Below, piece by piece: positions 39,483 to 52,300 of a DNA stretch of 64,000 nucleotides. Origin of the DNA: Lotus japonicus (Eukaryota; Streptophyta; Magnoliopsida; Fabales; Fabaceae); contig NC_080046.1 in assembly GCF_012489685.1 (NCBI RefSeq), positions 47,021,176 to 47,085,175 on the forward strand, given 5' to 3'. Below the pieces are notes generated by a model. That model had not been told where the DNA came from and searched no databases. It saw nothing but the letters and a program-made list of their open reading frames with translations. Every line of letters starts with the position of its first letter. Position 1 is the stretch's first letter. A program made the translations under genes and the position numbers.

Positions 39483-40048
39483 ATGAAGGTTTCTGGCTTT
39501 TGTGTCATATTTTTGGCTGCTTTCATTCTCCTTAACTTCTTAAGTCCCACTCTTGTCTCCTGGTTTCCTGGTAAAATATCTTGTATCCATTTTGCAATTT
39601 TTTTTGTTCAGTAGAAAAAATGATCTCTTGCCATATTTTACAATTTTAATGCCTTCCCAATCCCAGATTTTGTTGCTACCACCACCAGCTCAGGTGATAA
39701 AACAACACTGATTGCAGTAAGGAGGAAACTGAAGGTATGATGCTTTAAAAAGTCTATGGACTTGAAAAAAAAAAAAAAAAACAATAAACATGACAATTGA
39801 TTACAGTTAAAATTGCAGTATCTTTTAATTGTTGTTTGCCATGAAATTAATTTCAGGAAAATGGAAATGGTATTAGAAGCAACAACAAGGATGATACTGG
39901 TCACATGACTCTGGATGATTACCATCCAATTCATCCACCACCAGGTTCAGATCCAGATGAGATTTTGCGTCCACGTCCTGTTGAGCATGGAAGTCCTCTT
40001 AATCCATATATGCCAAAACCTCCTCCTCCTCCTAGTAATCCAGAGTAA
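39483..40048 (+). CDS. small secreted peptide precursor (unrecognised)
   Basis: Three exons (39483-39570, 39667-39734, 39857-40048) with good GT-AG junctions give 115 residues. The N-terminus MKVSGFCVIFLAAFILLNFL is a clear signal peptide, with likely cleavage before about residue 28. The middle is basic (AVRRKLKENGNG), giving possible processing sites. The C-terminal third contains DDYHPIHPPPGSDPDEIL, then RPRPVEHGSPLNPYMPKP and a Pro run. An acidic DDY context suits tyrosine sulphation and the Pro-rich C-terminus suits hydroxylation, as in plant peptide hormones (PSY, CIF and RGF families), but it matches none of them well enough for a name. It could instead be a proline-rich cell-wall peptide. 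I infer secretion; function unknown. Confidence 0.7.
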
Positions 40049-40739
40049 CTCTCATGCTCAAAATATAGCTAGAAATGCTACTAACATGAAATCTTTTGCT
40101 CTGTAATCCCTTTTTTCTCATATGGGAAAAACAATACCAAATATAAATTTGTCTTTTGGCATCCTATAAAGTGGAGAATGTGCTAATAGAATTTGCTCCA
40201 TCATAGTAACTATGTCAAGCAATGGTTCCTTCTTTGGAATTCAATCATTAGTTCAATCTGAATTGACTAATTTTTATGTTGATCTGAGATCTATGCAACT
40301 ATGCAATTATTCATGTTAAGAACTAAGTTGAGATTGTAAATCTTCAATGCAATCAAACTGTGAGCTGCTCCAATTTGAGGAATATCTCATGAAATAAAAA
40401 ACTACAATTTATTTTTGCAACTTATATTGCACTTTATCTTTTCTCTCGGTAGAGCTTGTTACAAAGCAATTGTATTCTATTACAACATTGCTTTTACATA
40501 TAAACTGTCAAATCTTTTACAAATAAGATTCTACTAAAATGAAACTTGTGCTACTTGGTTTAGAGCTATTGCACTGCTTAGCCCCAATATTCCTCATAAA
40601 TTTTATAACAGCATGACAAAAGTTCTTAGTCACTTAAACAGGTTGTCCTCATACTGATCTTATGGCTGAAGGATTGAACGGCCTAGTTAAGAAAAGCATT
40701 GAGTTCCAATAGATTATCATGTTAGAAGGTTAGCAATCA
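40049..40739. other. 3' flank of peptide gene
   Basis: Presumed 3' UTR followed by AT-rich spacer. No other feature seen until the LINE remnant. Confidence 0.4.
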
Positions 40740-41320
40740 AGAGGTGGAAATTTTAGTGTTATAGTTCGCTGATGACACCTTATTTATGAGAGAAGCATCT
40801 TTATAGAATGTGATAATGATGAAATGCATTATAAGATGATTTGAACTCATTTCAGGCCTAAAAGTGAACTTCTCTAAATATAGTTGTGTTGAGGTGGCAG
40901 TACCTGAGAAGGATCTTAGGGGACTTATCTCGATTTTGAACTTTATTCAAACTATGAATCTCTCTCTTGTATATCTTGGTATTCCGATTGATGGTAATCC
41001 AAGACGATATTCATTTTGGAAACCTATTATTCTCAAAATAAATAATAAGCTCTCAATAAGATGGCATAATCTGCCTCATTAAAAGTATCCTTTTTGCTCT
41101 TCTCTTTTTTATTTGTCTTTTTTCTGGATTCCAAAAGGAGTTGTTAAATCAGGGAAAATTATGAGAAAAATCCATGGGGGAGGGGGGATGGAGAAGGAAA
41201 ACAAACTAGCATTGAGTTAAGTGAGAAAGATTCAATTGGGCTTTGAGTATAACAGAATGGAAGCTATTAAATAAAGCCTTGTTGGTAAGTGGAGGCGGAG
41301 ATTGCTCCATGAAATTTACT
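40740..41320 (+). pseudogene. LINE reverse transcriptase remnant
   Basis: Broken frames recall plant L1-type reverse transcriptase: FADDTLFM (catalytic F/YADD box, about 40765), ELISGLKVNFSKYS, LVYLGIPIDGNPRR, FWKPIILKINNKL, FRIPKGVV, and LLVGKWRRRLLHE towards the end. Stops and frameshifts interrupt it. No 5' or 3' end or poly-A is visible, so it is a truncated, dead copy. Confidence 0.75.
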
Positions 41321-42108
41321 TTTACCTACACAAACACACCAAAAGATAGGTTAAACAAAATTAATTGTAATAATTTAATAAGTGATTTTATATTTTCTGT
41401 CTTTTTCGAAGACCCGTTAGAGACATTTTGATTTTCCTTTATATAGAGGACCTACTAAATTTTAGAAAAATTCATCACTCATTTTCATGTACTAGTGTTC
41501 TTTACCCGTACATTGCACGACGATTAAATTTATTGTAAAGATAAATTAATAGTAATGTGTTTTAACTTAGTTTAGACTCTTTTCAGTAAGTATAAAAGAT
41601 ATGGAACCGAACATATGTTACAAACATGTAGATGAATTAACCACAGTAAATATATTTATTTGATGAGGTTGTAGATATCTCACAGTGTCAACACTTGAAT
41701 AGTAATAAAAACCACGTTTTTAAGTAATGCATTACATGAAAATTGAAATGAGATAAACATAACAATGACAGCAACATGAACCCTTATTCGAAATTGTAGT
41801 CCATGATTAATAATAAAGACTTCATAACCGAGCTTGTTGTCAATCAAGCATATTTGTACTATAGAACCTAGAAAGGAAGAAAAAATTATTAGTGTAATAA
41901 TCAGTAACTAATACAAATATAAACTGTGTATAATTTGAAAGTGGTAAACTAACCTTATAGAAACGTCATTACACCTTCAAATTAGATGATCAATAAATTG
42001 CTTGATATCTTTTTATGCTGTAAAACAATAAAGAGAATAACCATATCAGTTTTCCTAATTCTACCATTTAAATTGACATTAATTGTAAGATAAATAAACA
42101 CTTACATG

Positions 42109-44876
42109 TCAAATATTATCGAAGACTTCTTGATACACTACATTGCGTGTAGTGTTAGATACAACTCCTTCGTCATCTATGAGCATCTTCAACCCTTTTC
42201 TAGATTTAACTCTAGAAAGTGCAACATATAGCTGCCTGTGAGTAAAGACAGGCTTTGACAAATACAGTCCAACATGAGATAAAGAAAATTTCAAAATTAT
42301 GAATTTCGGAAAATTTAGGGTATGGTAAACATGGAAATTCCTTGAGTGACCTTCCATTGCCTTGCAATATTTTTTCAATCTCAATCATACATAAGTTCTG
42401 TAATTCTTCATCCTCTATACGAAGATCTGAAGGAAATTAAATGAAATAAGACAAATAAATTAAATTAGAAAATTAAATTAAATGAGAAATATTGATTTTT
42501 TTTTTTCATTTTGAGAAAGAAAATGCATTTACACAACTTTAATTTTTCCTTCTAATCACACTCACCATATTTTGATAATGTCAAATTAGGATTATTTTTA
42601 TAAAATGGTAGTAGTTTTAACGTGATACCCATGTGAAAAAGTATTTTTATAAAAACTTGACACATTTATTTAGATAATAGAAGCCCTGATATAGTTTTTT
42701 TATATTTTTTTTAACGTGCAACAAATAATAGTGAGTTTGGTAGGGAAATCTTTTTTTTTATTGGGAAAACTAATTATAGGTTAATTTGAGTATAAGAAAA
42801 AAGTATCTCCATAAAAATTAGAAAATAGATATGGTATGTAATTTCTATATTTTAGCATGTGTAAAAATTATGATAGTACATTTTTTAGATTGCTGCATAA
42901 TTTTCTAAATACGGTAAATACTATTTGGTTTACTTAACATATGGAAAGAAAAAGTAATAACAGTGGACAATTATACATGTCAAAAAATAAATGCATACTA
43001 ATTCTTAAGGGATAAAAAAGAAAATATTACTAATTAAGGCCAAAAAATTAATATTGATGAAATACCTAGAATGTTGAGTGCTTTTGTTCTGTCATATAAA
43101 ATCTCATTACTTAAAAGAGTCCAAGACTTTCTCCAAACTTCTTGTGACCTGGAAATCAAGTTTATCATCAGCATTCTGGAAAATAATTTCCTTTGCTGAG
43201 ATCCGGTACCAAGTTCACTTGCAATTGAAATTCCATCAACATACTCCTGGTCATCCTCCAGTAATCCCATCGCTTCGCATGCATCGCGGAATGTGGGAAA
43301 AACAACACCCTTTACAATTCTTATGCTTTTAAAACTGTCACAACCTTTTCGCCTATTTAATAAAACACGCATGTAGTAATTTTCTCCCATTCCAGGAGCA
43401 ATAAATTGCAATCAACCAAGAGAAATGACTCTTTCCTAGGAAGTCATATTGTTGATTTTTTGTTGTACACAAACTTGGAAGGAAATTCTGCATATGTGAG
43501 ATTTCTCCCCTCCTGGTACTTCTTGTTGGCATCCATCCATGCCAAGAATTGAGTGCCCTTTTCAGTTGAGTTTTCCTTCACAACTTTCAAATCGTCATTC
43601 TCTTTGAATAAAACACTTTGTTGGTTTGGAAGATGAAATCCTAATCTCAACACTGGAGGCCATCTATCTTAAATATCATATTTGAATGTTCTCCACGTGA
43701 CTTCACATGGAGTAAGGTACCAGCATTTAATTTCAGGAGTTAAAAAATTCAAATGATATTAATCATAAACTCATCTTATATGGTAGCTGCATTTTAGGTA
43801 CCTGCTAATAATGTACTTGTTTTCAAAAAAAAAATTACCGTTTTAAACTTAAATATTCACTCCTTAGTTGACGGGTTCCTTTTATTTTTTAATTATGTTT
43901 TTTTATCAAGTAAAACCAACCACACATATTTCTAATAATGGAAAAAAATCAATACTATTCGTTTTCATTTTTAAAATAGGAATTTACATTTGACAAACAT
44001 TTAAGACATCACCATAAATGGAATAATTTTTTGATATTAAAGTGAAAATAAATTGACTCCTTAAAATCCACAACTTAAGGAACTAATATGTATAAATTCT
44101 TCTTAGACATTAAATTATTATTCTTTCTTAATGATTAAATATAAAAAAGGAAAAATCAGAGTCTTATGGAATAAAACGAAATTACCATTTTTTTCCACTA
44201 CATTAGCTTACGAAATTTAATGTTTTCATTTTAAAATGGTTTTAAACACTGACTTAATTTTTTTCACGCACACTTATTGGAGGAACTTATGCATTCAATG
44301 CAAGAATAAACAAAAAATACCTCAATTAATTTCTAGAGTAAAACATATTTGTGACTCAGAAAATTACCTGCAATCATAATATTGTTTGATTTCATCTTGT
44401 TGTTCAGATTCGTCAACACTGGTACCACCATTGGATATCTGAACATTGACTCTATCAGGTCCTTTGTTAATATACTTGAAAAGATATTTTATAGCATTCG
44501 ACTTATTGCAGTACTCAACATTGATGTGTTCTTGATAGCGCATAAGCAAGACTGGGTTATAAGGAACAACAAAACCATTATCGAGAGGAACTCCTTTCTT
44601 CAAAATTGTAATCCCAGTTCTTCTTCTTGTATAAATTGGATAACCATCATCATCAACTGTTGTGCAATTTTAATTTTTTTTTGAAAAGTGTTTAGAACAC
44701 TTTACATCGACCATGCAAACTGACTTAGGGTCAACAACACCACATGGACCATGCATCATGTATGATGATATTGCCTTGTATAAATTTGGATAAACTTTAG
44801 GATCAGGAAGCTCTGCAGAAACATGTTTGTCTATATCCTCAATTTTTTTAATTTTGTGTTGAGGTTGAAGCCACAA
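42109..44876 (-). pseudogene. Helitron Rep/Pif1 helicase remnant
   Basis: Scattered minus-strand frames line up with a RepHel protein. A flanking Rep-type region (44876-44670) contains YKAISSYMMHGPCG. The piece 44603-44364 has the Rep motif KYLFKYINKGPDR with the tyrosines of the nicking domain. The pieces 43653-43444 and 43411-43034 (FLAWMDANKKYQEGRNLTYAEFPSKF; NYYMRVLLNRRKGCDSFKSI; RDACEAMGLLEDDQEY) belong to the linker and helicase N-terminus. The stretch 42430-42330 gives IEDEELQNLCMIEIEKILQ, and 42280-42109 gives the Pif1 C-terminal motif THRQLYVALSRVKSRKGLK. The Walker A and B parts of the helicase between these are missing (about 42400-43030 is AT-rich non-coding). Introns or decay separate the pieces; I did not build a gene model. 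Confidence 0.75.
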
Positions 44877-45072
44877 AAGTATGTGTGGGGGGGCAGATTC
44901 TTCTATGAGAGGATTAAAAAGAACCTTTGTAGATCTATAAACATTTTGGATACTTGTCTTACCTGTAACATAAAAATTATGAATGTTTTCAAAAAAATTG
45001 TCACTGCACTTTAATTATTTGACACCAGATGAAACTTTAAAATACCTTTAAAGGGCTTTACTTTGACACAAC

Positions 45073-45932
45073 TCACAACAACAACAGCATTGGTTGCATC
45101 AACAGATCCAAGATAACCAACGACCTCATCAACATACTTTCCAAAAAAGGCGCATTCAACCCGAGCCCTATTAAGACGCATGAGAAATTATAAAACCGTA
45201 AAAACTTAATAATTAAAGATGGATAAAATTTGAATAAGCTTTGAACATTGGGTGTACCCATCTTGGTCAAGTTCAATAGTAATTCTTTTATGCTTCCCGC
45301 CATCTTTTTCGAATTCTTGTTCAGCACTTGCACCAGTGAGAATTCCAATCACATCTGCAAAATCATAGAAACATTAATCCAAAACCCAGAACAGTAATTT
45401 AAAAATCAAAAGGTACAAAAAGAGTATATACCAAATAAGAAAAGACGTATCAAGATCCTTGAACATTATATCAGATATTGGCACAAAATTGTACGGGCTT
45501 AAGTTGATGGCCTTGTTGGGAACCAAGCGCACAGATGTATGAATATCAAAGTTGATCTTGAATGGATGTGAGATTGGTCGGAAATCACGACCGCTTTCAC
45601 CAACACCAAAGAACGAAATTTGATATACACGTCCTTCACTTAGCAAAGATTGGAATCGGTATATCAGAGTCTTCCTAACCGAAGCATGAATCTTAACACC
45701 CTGAAATTCAATAAAAGAAGAACATAAGCGATTTATAGTATAAGCAAAAGAACGTAAAACATGGTGTTTACGTGAAAAATTGATTTACCTTGTCATCCAT
45801 AAGAATCATGTCTATGGAAAATGGAAGCTTGGATCCATATAGGCTCGGACTAAGCCACAAACGGGTCACCTTTGCAACAATAGACCAGTTCTCTTTGGAG
45901 GCATCGATGGTGGCGAGGTCGTCGATTGCCAT
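45073..45932 (-). pseudogene. Helitron RPA70-like single-strand DNA-binding gene
   Basis: The ATG at 45932 opens exon 1 (45932-45789), starting MAIDDLATIDASKENWSIV. A good donor leads to exon 2 (from 45700), which reads GVKIHASVRKTLIYRFQSLL, then SEGRVYQISFFGVGESGRDF. This is the OB-fold (DUF223) domain of RPA70-like proteins carried by many plant Helitrons. A later piece reads DVIGILTGASAEQEF, then KRITIELDQDG. The join between exon 2 (donor at 45431/45432) and this piece does not keep frame in my reading, so the gene is probably decayed. Such proteins may help single-strand handling during transposition. It is 5' to the Rep/helicase remnant. Confidence 0.65.
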
Positions 45933-46974
45933 TAGAACACAGTATATTTCAAAGCTAATAGTTGGTGGGAATAAATGATGAAGTTGAAGAATAACATGAG
46001 GTGTTTATATAGGAATTTGAGAATTAGGGTTACTGGTATATTCATCTTAAAAAGGAAGAAAAAAAAATAACGACTGATGTTTATTTGAAATATGCGTAAT
46101 CACGTTAAAAAAAAAATATATGCGTAATCAAAGTTTCATCTTCATTCTTGACTTTTTTTGTAACGAATAAACGGAATGCCCTTTAAAATGACGGTTCATG
46201 GTGGAACGAAAAATATCAAATTAATGTGTAGATGCAAACCTTTCATGTAAACCTTTCATTAGAATTCTTGACTTTGTGAGAGTATTAAAACCAATTTGTT
46301 GACTACTTTAATCGCTGATTTTGCTAACCTTTAAGAGTATTAAAACTGATTTTAATTCTTGACTTTTTGTAAGAGTATTAAAACCAATTTATTGACTTTT
46401 TTTGTAAACAGTAATAACACCAATTAAATGCATCAAATGCCTTGCGTGAACTACTCAATCTGATTCCCTATTAAAGGAAAATAGGGAATGCAATTAATTA
46501 GGGGAGGTATTCGAATTTTTTTGAAATAATACAGTATTTAAAAAATTAGAGCATTTATAGAAAATTATGCTTAAGCATGAAAATAGCTGATTGTTGTTTT
46601 TACTTTTGACAATGTAATTAGCATTAAATGTATATTTGAACGGATTCGAATTTTTCATTCTTACACAGAATTCAAATTTTTCATGCAATTAATTAGGGGT
46701 CATAAATCTATAAAAACTAAATCATCATTCTTTGAATAATGAGCCTCCATTAAAAAACTGAAATAAAATTGGGCTTCTAGTATTTTGGTCCAAAACAATC
46801 AGAAGGTGACACTTGTCCTGTAAAGAGGGGGGTGATTAAGAGTAATTCTTGGAGTGCCAAGTCATGGAGGTGGGGCTCACAACCTTCCTCTTTTCTAAAG
46901 TATATAGATACCATTGTATTTTTGAAATTTTTTATAATTCCAAAATTATGATTATTACTAGTAATTACTAATTA

Positions 46975-47480
46975 CTCTTTTTTTTTCGAAAGCAAAAATT
47001 ATATAAATAAGGAAATGATAGGATATACATCATTCTCTAAAGGGATCAAAAGTAATCATACACAAAAAAGAACCCCAAACAATATAACCAACCCGGAGCA
47101 ACAAGGAAACAAAAACCCACAAAACCACCTTAAAGCCCTAAAAAACCCCTAAAGATACCCAAGCTCCGATAAAACCCAAAAAACTCCCTCCGCTAAACTA
47201 AAGAGATTGGCGCGCCATGATCTGAGCTGCAATCATGGCTTGGGCTGTTCCGTCTAAGCAATCGTACACCATACCTAGGCGTTCCTTAAGAATAGCGCTC
47301 CAAGCTCCGATCAAAACCCAAAAACTCCCTCCGCTAAACTAAAGAGATTGACGCACCATGATATGAGCTGCAATCATGGCTTGGGCTGTCCCGTCTGAGC
47401 AATCGTACACCATACCTAGGTGTTCCTTAAGAATAGTACTTCGCGACCGGGTCATGACACCATAAGGCTCCGACAACTTC
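46975..47480 (-). mobile_element. short LINE-type retroposon with 10-bp TSD
   Basis: A 506-bp insert with a T run at its left end (46978-46987), meaning poly-A on the minus strand. TTACTAATTA flanks it at 46965-46974 and 47481-47490. No coding frame is visible, consistent with a severely 5'-truncated LINE or a SINE. It lies only 66 bp beyond the Helitron terminus. Confidence 0.8.
47161..47442. repeat. tandem duplication, two ~141-bp units, within the retroposon
   Basis: AAGCTCCGAT...AACTCCCTCCGCTAAACT (47161) recurs at 47302. The units also share GAGCTGCAATCATGGCTTGG and CAATCGTACACCATACCTAG. The copies are about 95% alike by eye. The unit lies wholly inside the retroposed segment. Confidence 0.9.
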
Positions 47481-47490
47481 TTACTAATTA

Positions 47491-49384
47491 GTTATTTTCA
47501 ACACTCGACAATATATTAATTAAGGATAAATGTGGAAGATTCTTTCTTTTTAAACTAATACTTTGATTAATCTCATTACATATTTTTTAATAAGTGTAAT
47601 TTTCATATAATTAAGAACAAATTGAATTCAGTACTTAAAAATATTAAAAAATAAACTAAAATAAAATTACTACAATTTTAAAAGTTTCATCTTGATATCC
47701 AATCAAGTGAGATGAACATAAAATTATGTCCTAAACAAATAAAAGAGAAACCTAAACCCTAATTTGTCTGTTGTCTTGTATGATGCACCGTACACGGGTA
47801 CACGAGATCCCCTCATGCACCAGAATTGGCTACACGTCAAGTCCGGGTACACTCGTTACTCGGGTACAAACAATTCCATATCCAAACAAAAAAAATCAGG
47901 TACATAATGATATGTTAGGGATACTTGAAGAAAAAATTACTTCGTTTTGTGCTTTTTTTTAAGCAATTAAAATACGAATAAGTGCTTATGAATAAAATTT
48001 TGAAAATAGATTATAAATAAGCGTTTAATTAAACTGTTTTTCAAAACGAGACCTAAATATTATTTGGTTATTTACCCCTAAATCAGTAAGCACCCCATTT
48101 TACTCTCAGCCTCCTCATCGCTCTCAATTTTGGTTCCGCTCCGCCGCCCTTCGCCTTCACTTTCTCCTTCCGGCGGCGCTCCCACGTTCCTTCTCCGGCG
48201 TTCCACACGACCTTCCTCCGCCGTCTTCTCTGAAAATGCTGTACCCGTAGCCGTGCTTCCTAGGTTGTGTACTCCCTGTTCTCATGGCTCTATCTCTGTT
48301 CTCCCTCCTCTCCGCCATGCCGGCGTCCCAAATCTTCCCCTGAATTCCATTCCCTTTCACCGAGTTGACTGCAGTTTCTGAGTGAGTATGATTACTTCTT
48401 TGTTTCGTTTCTGAGTTTTGCCTAGTTACTGCTAATTATCATGTTCTTGTTGTATGTATATGTATATGCGTGTGACTATGATTGGTCATTGTGATGATTG
48501 AGAATTCAGGAACTAAATAGAATCTATGATTAAGCTTGGAAATTAGTTTAGCCTGTGATGCATGAATTTAGATTGAAATGATGCTTTGGAATGCAAAACT
48601 GCAACCTTCAGCTTCTGCTGAAGTAAGGACATCATAATACATATGTTTGTTACATTATGTGTGCTCTGGAGAGAAAAGAGGGTTCATGTTTATATAAGTG
48701 TTCTCAAGTCCCTTGTTAGGAATACCATGTTTTTGTAATGTAAAGGAAAAGAAGAAATGATGACCATGTGACCTGGGTTGAAACAAAATTATTAGAAGCC
48801 ACTTTCGAACGATAAAAAACTAGAGAGAATCACATAGAAGATGAGAAAGGGAATGTGCTGTGCTAAGGGAAAGTAAGAAAAGTTAGTTGTGTATCTTTGA
48901 AAATCATGTGACACTCTTTGGTACCCTTTTCTGTTGGAAGAAAACCCACTGCTGCCCTTCTGTTTTAAACTTCCAGCAATTGTTTTGGCCATTTTTCGGC
49001 AACTCGTTATTAGTCCATTCGTTGTTATTATGATTGTTTTTTGTTTATTAATCCATTGCTTTATTTTACTTTCTAGTTTTTTCCACTAATGCTAGCAGTT
49101 TGATTGTATAAGATCTCAATTGTGTTCTACTATCCTTGCTTTCCTGATAAAACATCTACATAATGAAAACTTTGGGCTTTGGCCATGTTTTCCTTAAACA
49201 GTATGAGCTTGCCTTATGAAAAATATTCAGAATATTGTACCTATATGACAATGCTTTTAGTGGCACTTGTGGTTTCATTGGATATTGCACTAGATCAGTA
49301 CTTGATAATATTGCTAAATCAATCGGTGATGACTTTTAAAACTTCACTAATAATACAGGAAAATTCATTCAGTGTCCGTCACTA
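47491..49384. other. promoter and leader region of the SWIM gene
   Basis: A telo-box AAACCCTAA is at 47754-47762. The C/T-rich stretch 48100-48381 ends at a consensus donor (CTGA|GTGAGT, 48381/48382) and looks like a first, non-coding exon. An acceptor (AATACAG or TTCAG, 49355-49372) lies just before the ATG at 49385. That exon holds an 84-codon upstream frame from 48130 that closes with TGA at the exon end. The rest appears to be a leader intron of about 1 kb. Confidence 0.5.
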
Positions 49385-52300
49385 ATGGCCAGATGGGATG
49401 CAATCCTATCTCTTCCTGTACAAAATCCTCCTACATTGGAAATTTCTTCTTCTGACTTAGTATGGTCAAAAACAGAAGGTTGGCATGATAAATTAGATAG
49501 AGTTGCTCTAATTCCGTTTGCTAGAGTTGATGATTTTGTGAGGGGTGAATCTAATAATAAAGAATGTCCTACAAGATTTCATGTTGAAGCTAGGCGTCGG
49601 CGGCCTCCATCAGCGCTTTTCAAGCCGAAGGTTGATGGCATACTAGAGTATATTTTGTAAGTTGTAACCATCTTCATTTAGTATCCCTTATTCATTGCAC
49701 TGATTTTTTTTTATCTCATTGCAATATAGATATTTATACCATCTCACTGTAGGTATTGGTGTTCCTTTGGTCCTGATGACCATAGAAAAGGTGGAATTGT
49801 ACGACCAAGTCGTTCTACTTATGTCCCAAAGAAGAAAAATGCTGGTCGACCAAATACTAAGCGAGGTTGCACCTGTCACTTTATAGTGAAATGCCTCATA
49901 GCTGAACCTTCAGTTGCCTTGATCATATATAATGATGATAAGCATGTGGATAAAAAGGGTGTGCCATGCCATGGTCCACAGGACAAAAAAGCTGTTGGGA
50001 CACGTGCTATGTTTGCCCCATATATCTCAGAAGATCTCCGACTTCGGGTTTTATCTCTTCTATATGTTGGAGTCTCTGTGGAGACCATCATGCAGAGGCA
50101 CAATGAATCAGTTGAGAGACAAGGTGGTCCGTCTAACCGTGATGACCTTTTGACACACCGATATGTTCGACGACAAGAGAGGGCAATCCGTCGTTCTACA
50201 TATGAGCTAGATGCTGATGATGCTGTTAGTATCAGCATGTGGGTTGAAAGCCACCAGAATTGTGTTTTCTTCTATGAAGATTTCTCTGATTCAGATCCTT
50301 TCATTTTGGGCATTCAAACTGAGTGGCAATTGCAACAAATGATTAGATTTGGGAACCGTGGTCTGCTTGCCTCAGATTCAAGATTTGGTACAAATAAATT
50401 AAAGGTCTGTTAGTTTCTTTCTTGCTTGATTTTAGGTAACCAGAAACACTTGTTTTCATCGTTTTCAAAAAAACTAACATCAAGCACTTCGTTGATTGCC
50501 TCCAGTACCCCATTCATAGTCTTCTCGTGTTCAACTCAGACAAGAAGGCCATTCCAGTAGCTTGGATAATAACACCTAGATTTTCAAGTTTGGATGCACA
50601 TCGATGGATGAGGGCCCTTTATAATAGAGTTCACACAAAAGATCCTAATTGGAAGTTGGCTGGCTTCATAGTAGATGATCCTCTGTATGATGTCCTAGCA
50701 ATCAGGTTGGTTCTGTTTATCTGTTAACGTGTCAAATTAAATTTAGAAGATGATTGCCAACTTCTACATGTCTTTCAAAATTGCAATGTTGGAAAGTCGG
50801 CAATTTCATTAATAAATAACTGGTGCCTGCTTATGAAATATGAATCACTTATATTTTGTCCATGAAGTTGGTTATGACTGAAAGTGCTTAAAATGTTAAA
50901 TACATACGCATGTTGATTCTGATTATCCAAGGACTTCTTCCTTTGCTCTGCTTTTTCTCAGACACAATTAATCTGTCCACTTTCTTTCCCCCTTGAGGCT
51001 AATTATTTAAAAAAATTGAACTTACAGTGTGTACTACTACTGCTAAGTACTAAGTTTAGAGGATGGGTGAGCTGGAATAAAATTATAGCTGGTCCTTGGT
51101 CCTAGTCATGAGATATGGTGTTGTGTAGTTTCCTTCCATGACAGTGCTGATGACTGGTTCAATTTTATTTAGAAATCTATTTGGCATTCTGGATGGTTGG
51201 ATTATATGTAAAATATTTTATATATTGTGATTGTATTTTATAGGGACCTATATTATCTCTTAGGATGGATTTTCCCCATTTCCTTATGTATCATATGTTT
51301 CTCTATTTATTAGATAAGAGTATAGTATTAGTGTAAATAAGGGTCAGTGCTTTGTCTTATGTAATAACACCTAACTTCGCTCACATATATTTCCTCTCTC
51401 TTTACTTGAAAGACTGACCCTATTACTTCAAAATGAATTATTAGACCTTGTGTTTTTCTGTGTCAGCTTAAAAAAAATATTGTCAGGATTTCTGTAGTAT
51501 CAAGTATTTATATTCCATATATTTCTCAGGGATGTTTTTCAGTGTTCAGTATTGATAAGTTTCTGGCGGGTTCGTCATTTATGGCATAAAAACATGATGA
51601 AGTGTTTGGAAACTGATATGCAAATAAAGATTTCCAGACGCCTTGGGTGGATAGTGGATAATATTTGCCGCCTTCAGGGGACCATGTCACTCTTTGAAGA
51701 TTTCATGGAAGATTTTATTGATGAATCCAATTTTATGGACTATTTCAAGGCTTCCTGGCATCCTAGGATAGGTGAGTAATATCTATCTAGAATTTAGATA
51801 GTGAAATGCGACTTTTTTCCTCTTATAAAATTGAGTAATATTAGCATGCCTGCTACCTGTTATTATTATGCTTGTTTTTGTTACCCTTATGCTAGAAAGG
51901 AAGTAAAAATCAGCTTTTACTTCAAGCTAGTTTATACCCTAACTCCTCTCTAAGCAAATGCCGGGGAACTTAATTTTCAAAATTCTGTATGTCTGTATGA
52001 AATATATTTTTTAATTGTAAACAAGTATTTAGGTGTTGTTTTTTATGAGAGTTAAAGATATTATCACATCACGTCTAAGTTATTATAAAAGTAAATATTA
52101 ATAATGAACATTCTTTATTATTTTCTTAAACTTACTTAATAATATATCTGTTGGACCAATAACCTAAAATACTTTTTTGCAGGGTACTTCCTAATAAACT
52201 AGAGACTGTGGAGTACTCTGAGGCAGGGTGCTTCTCTTACTAATATGTCTAGTACTTTCTGACAAAAAATTGAATATCATATCACAAACAAAACGTCTAA

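Larger units (their letters stand above)
41492..46908 (-). mobile_element. Helitron, 5417 bp, both termini visible
   Basis: Read on the minus strand, the element starts A|TCTATATACTTTAGAAAAG (46908 downward) and ends with a hairpin (CGTGCA/TGTACG), an 11-nt spacer and ACACTAG|T (41492). TC start, 3' hairpin and CTRR end, inserted between host A and T without duplication, are the defining Helitron signature. Inside are an RPA-like gene and decayed Rep and helicase sequence. Rolling-circle (HUH) transposition is expected for the family. At 5.4 kb it is shorter than typical autonomous plant Helitrons and lacks the helicase core, so it is not autonomous. Confidence 0.88.

Noticed and set aside
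39118..39486. Overlapping open frames on both strands, one with a signal-like hydrophobic run
   Set aside because: The + frame has no ATG, the others lack domains and splice support; they overlap the presumed promoter of the peptide gene.
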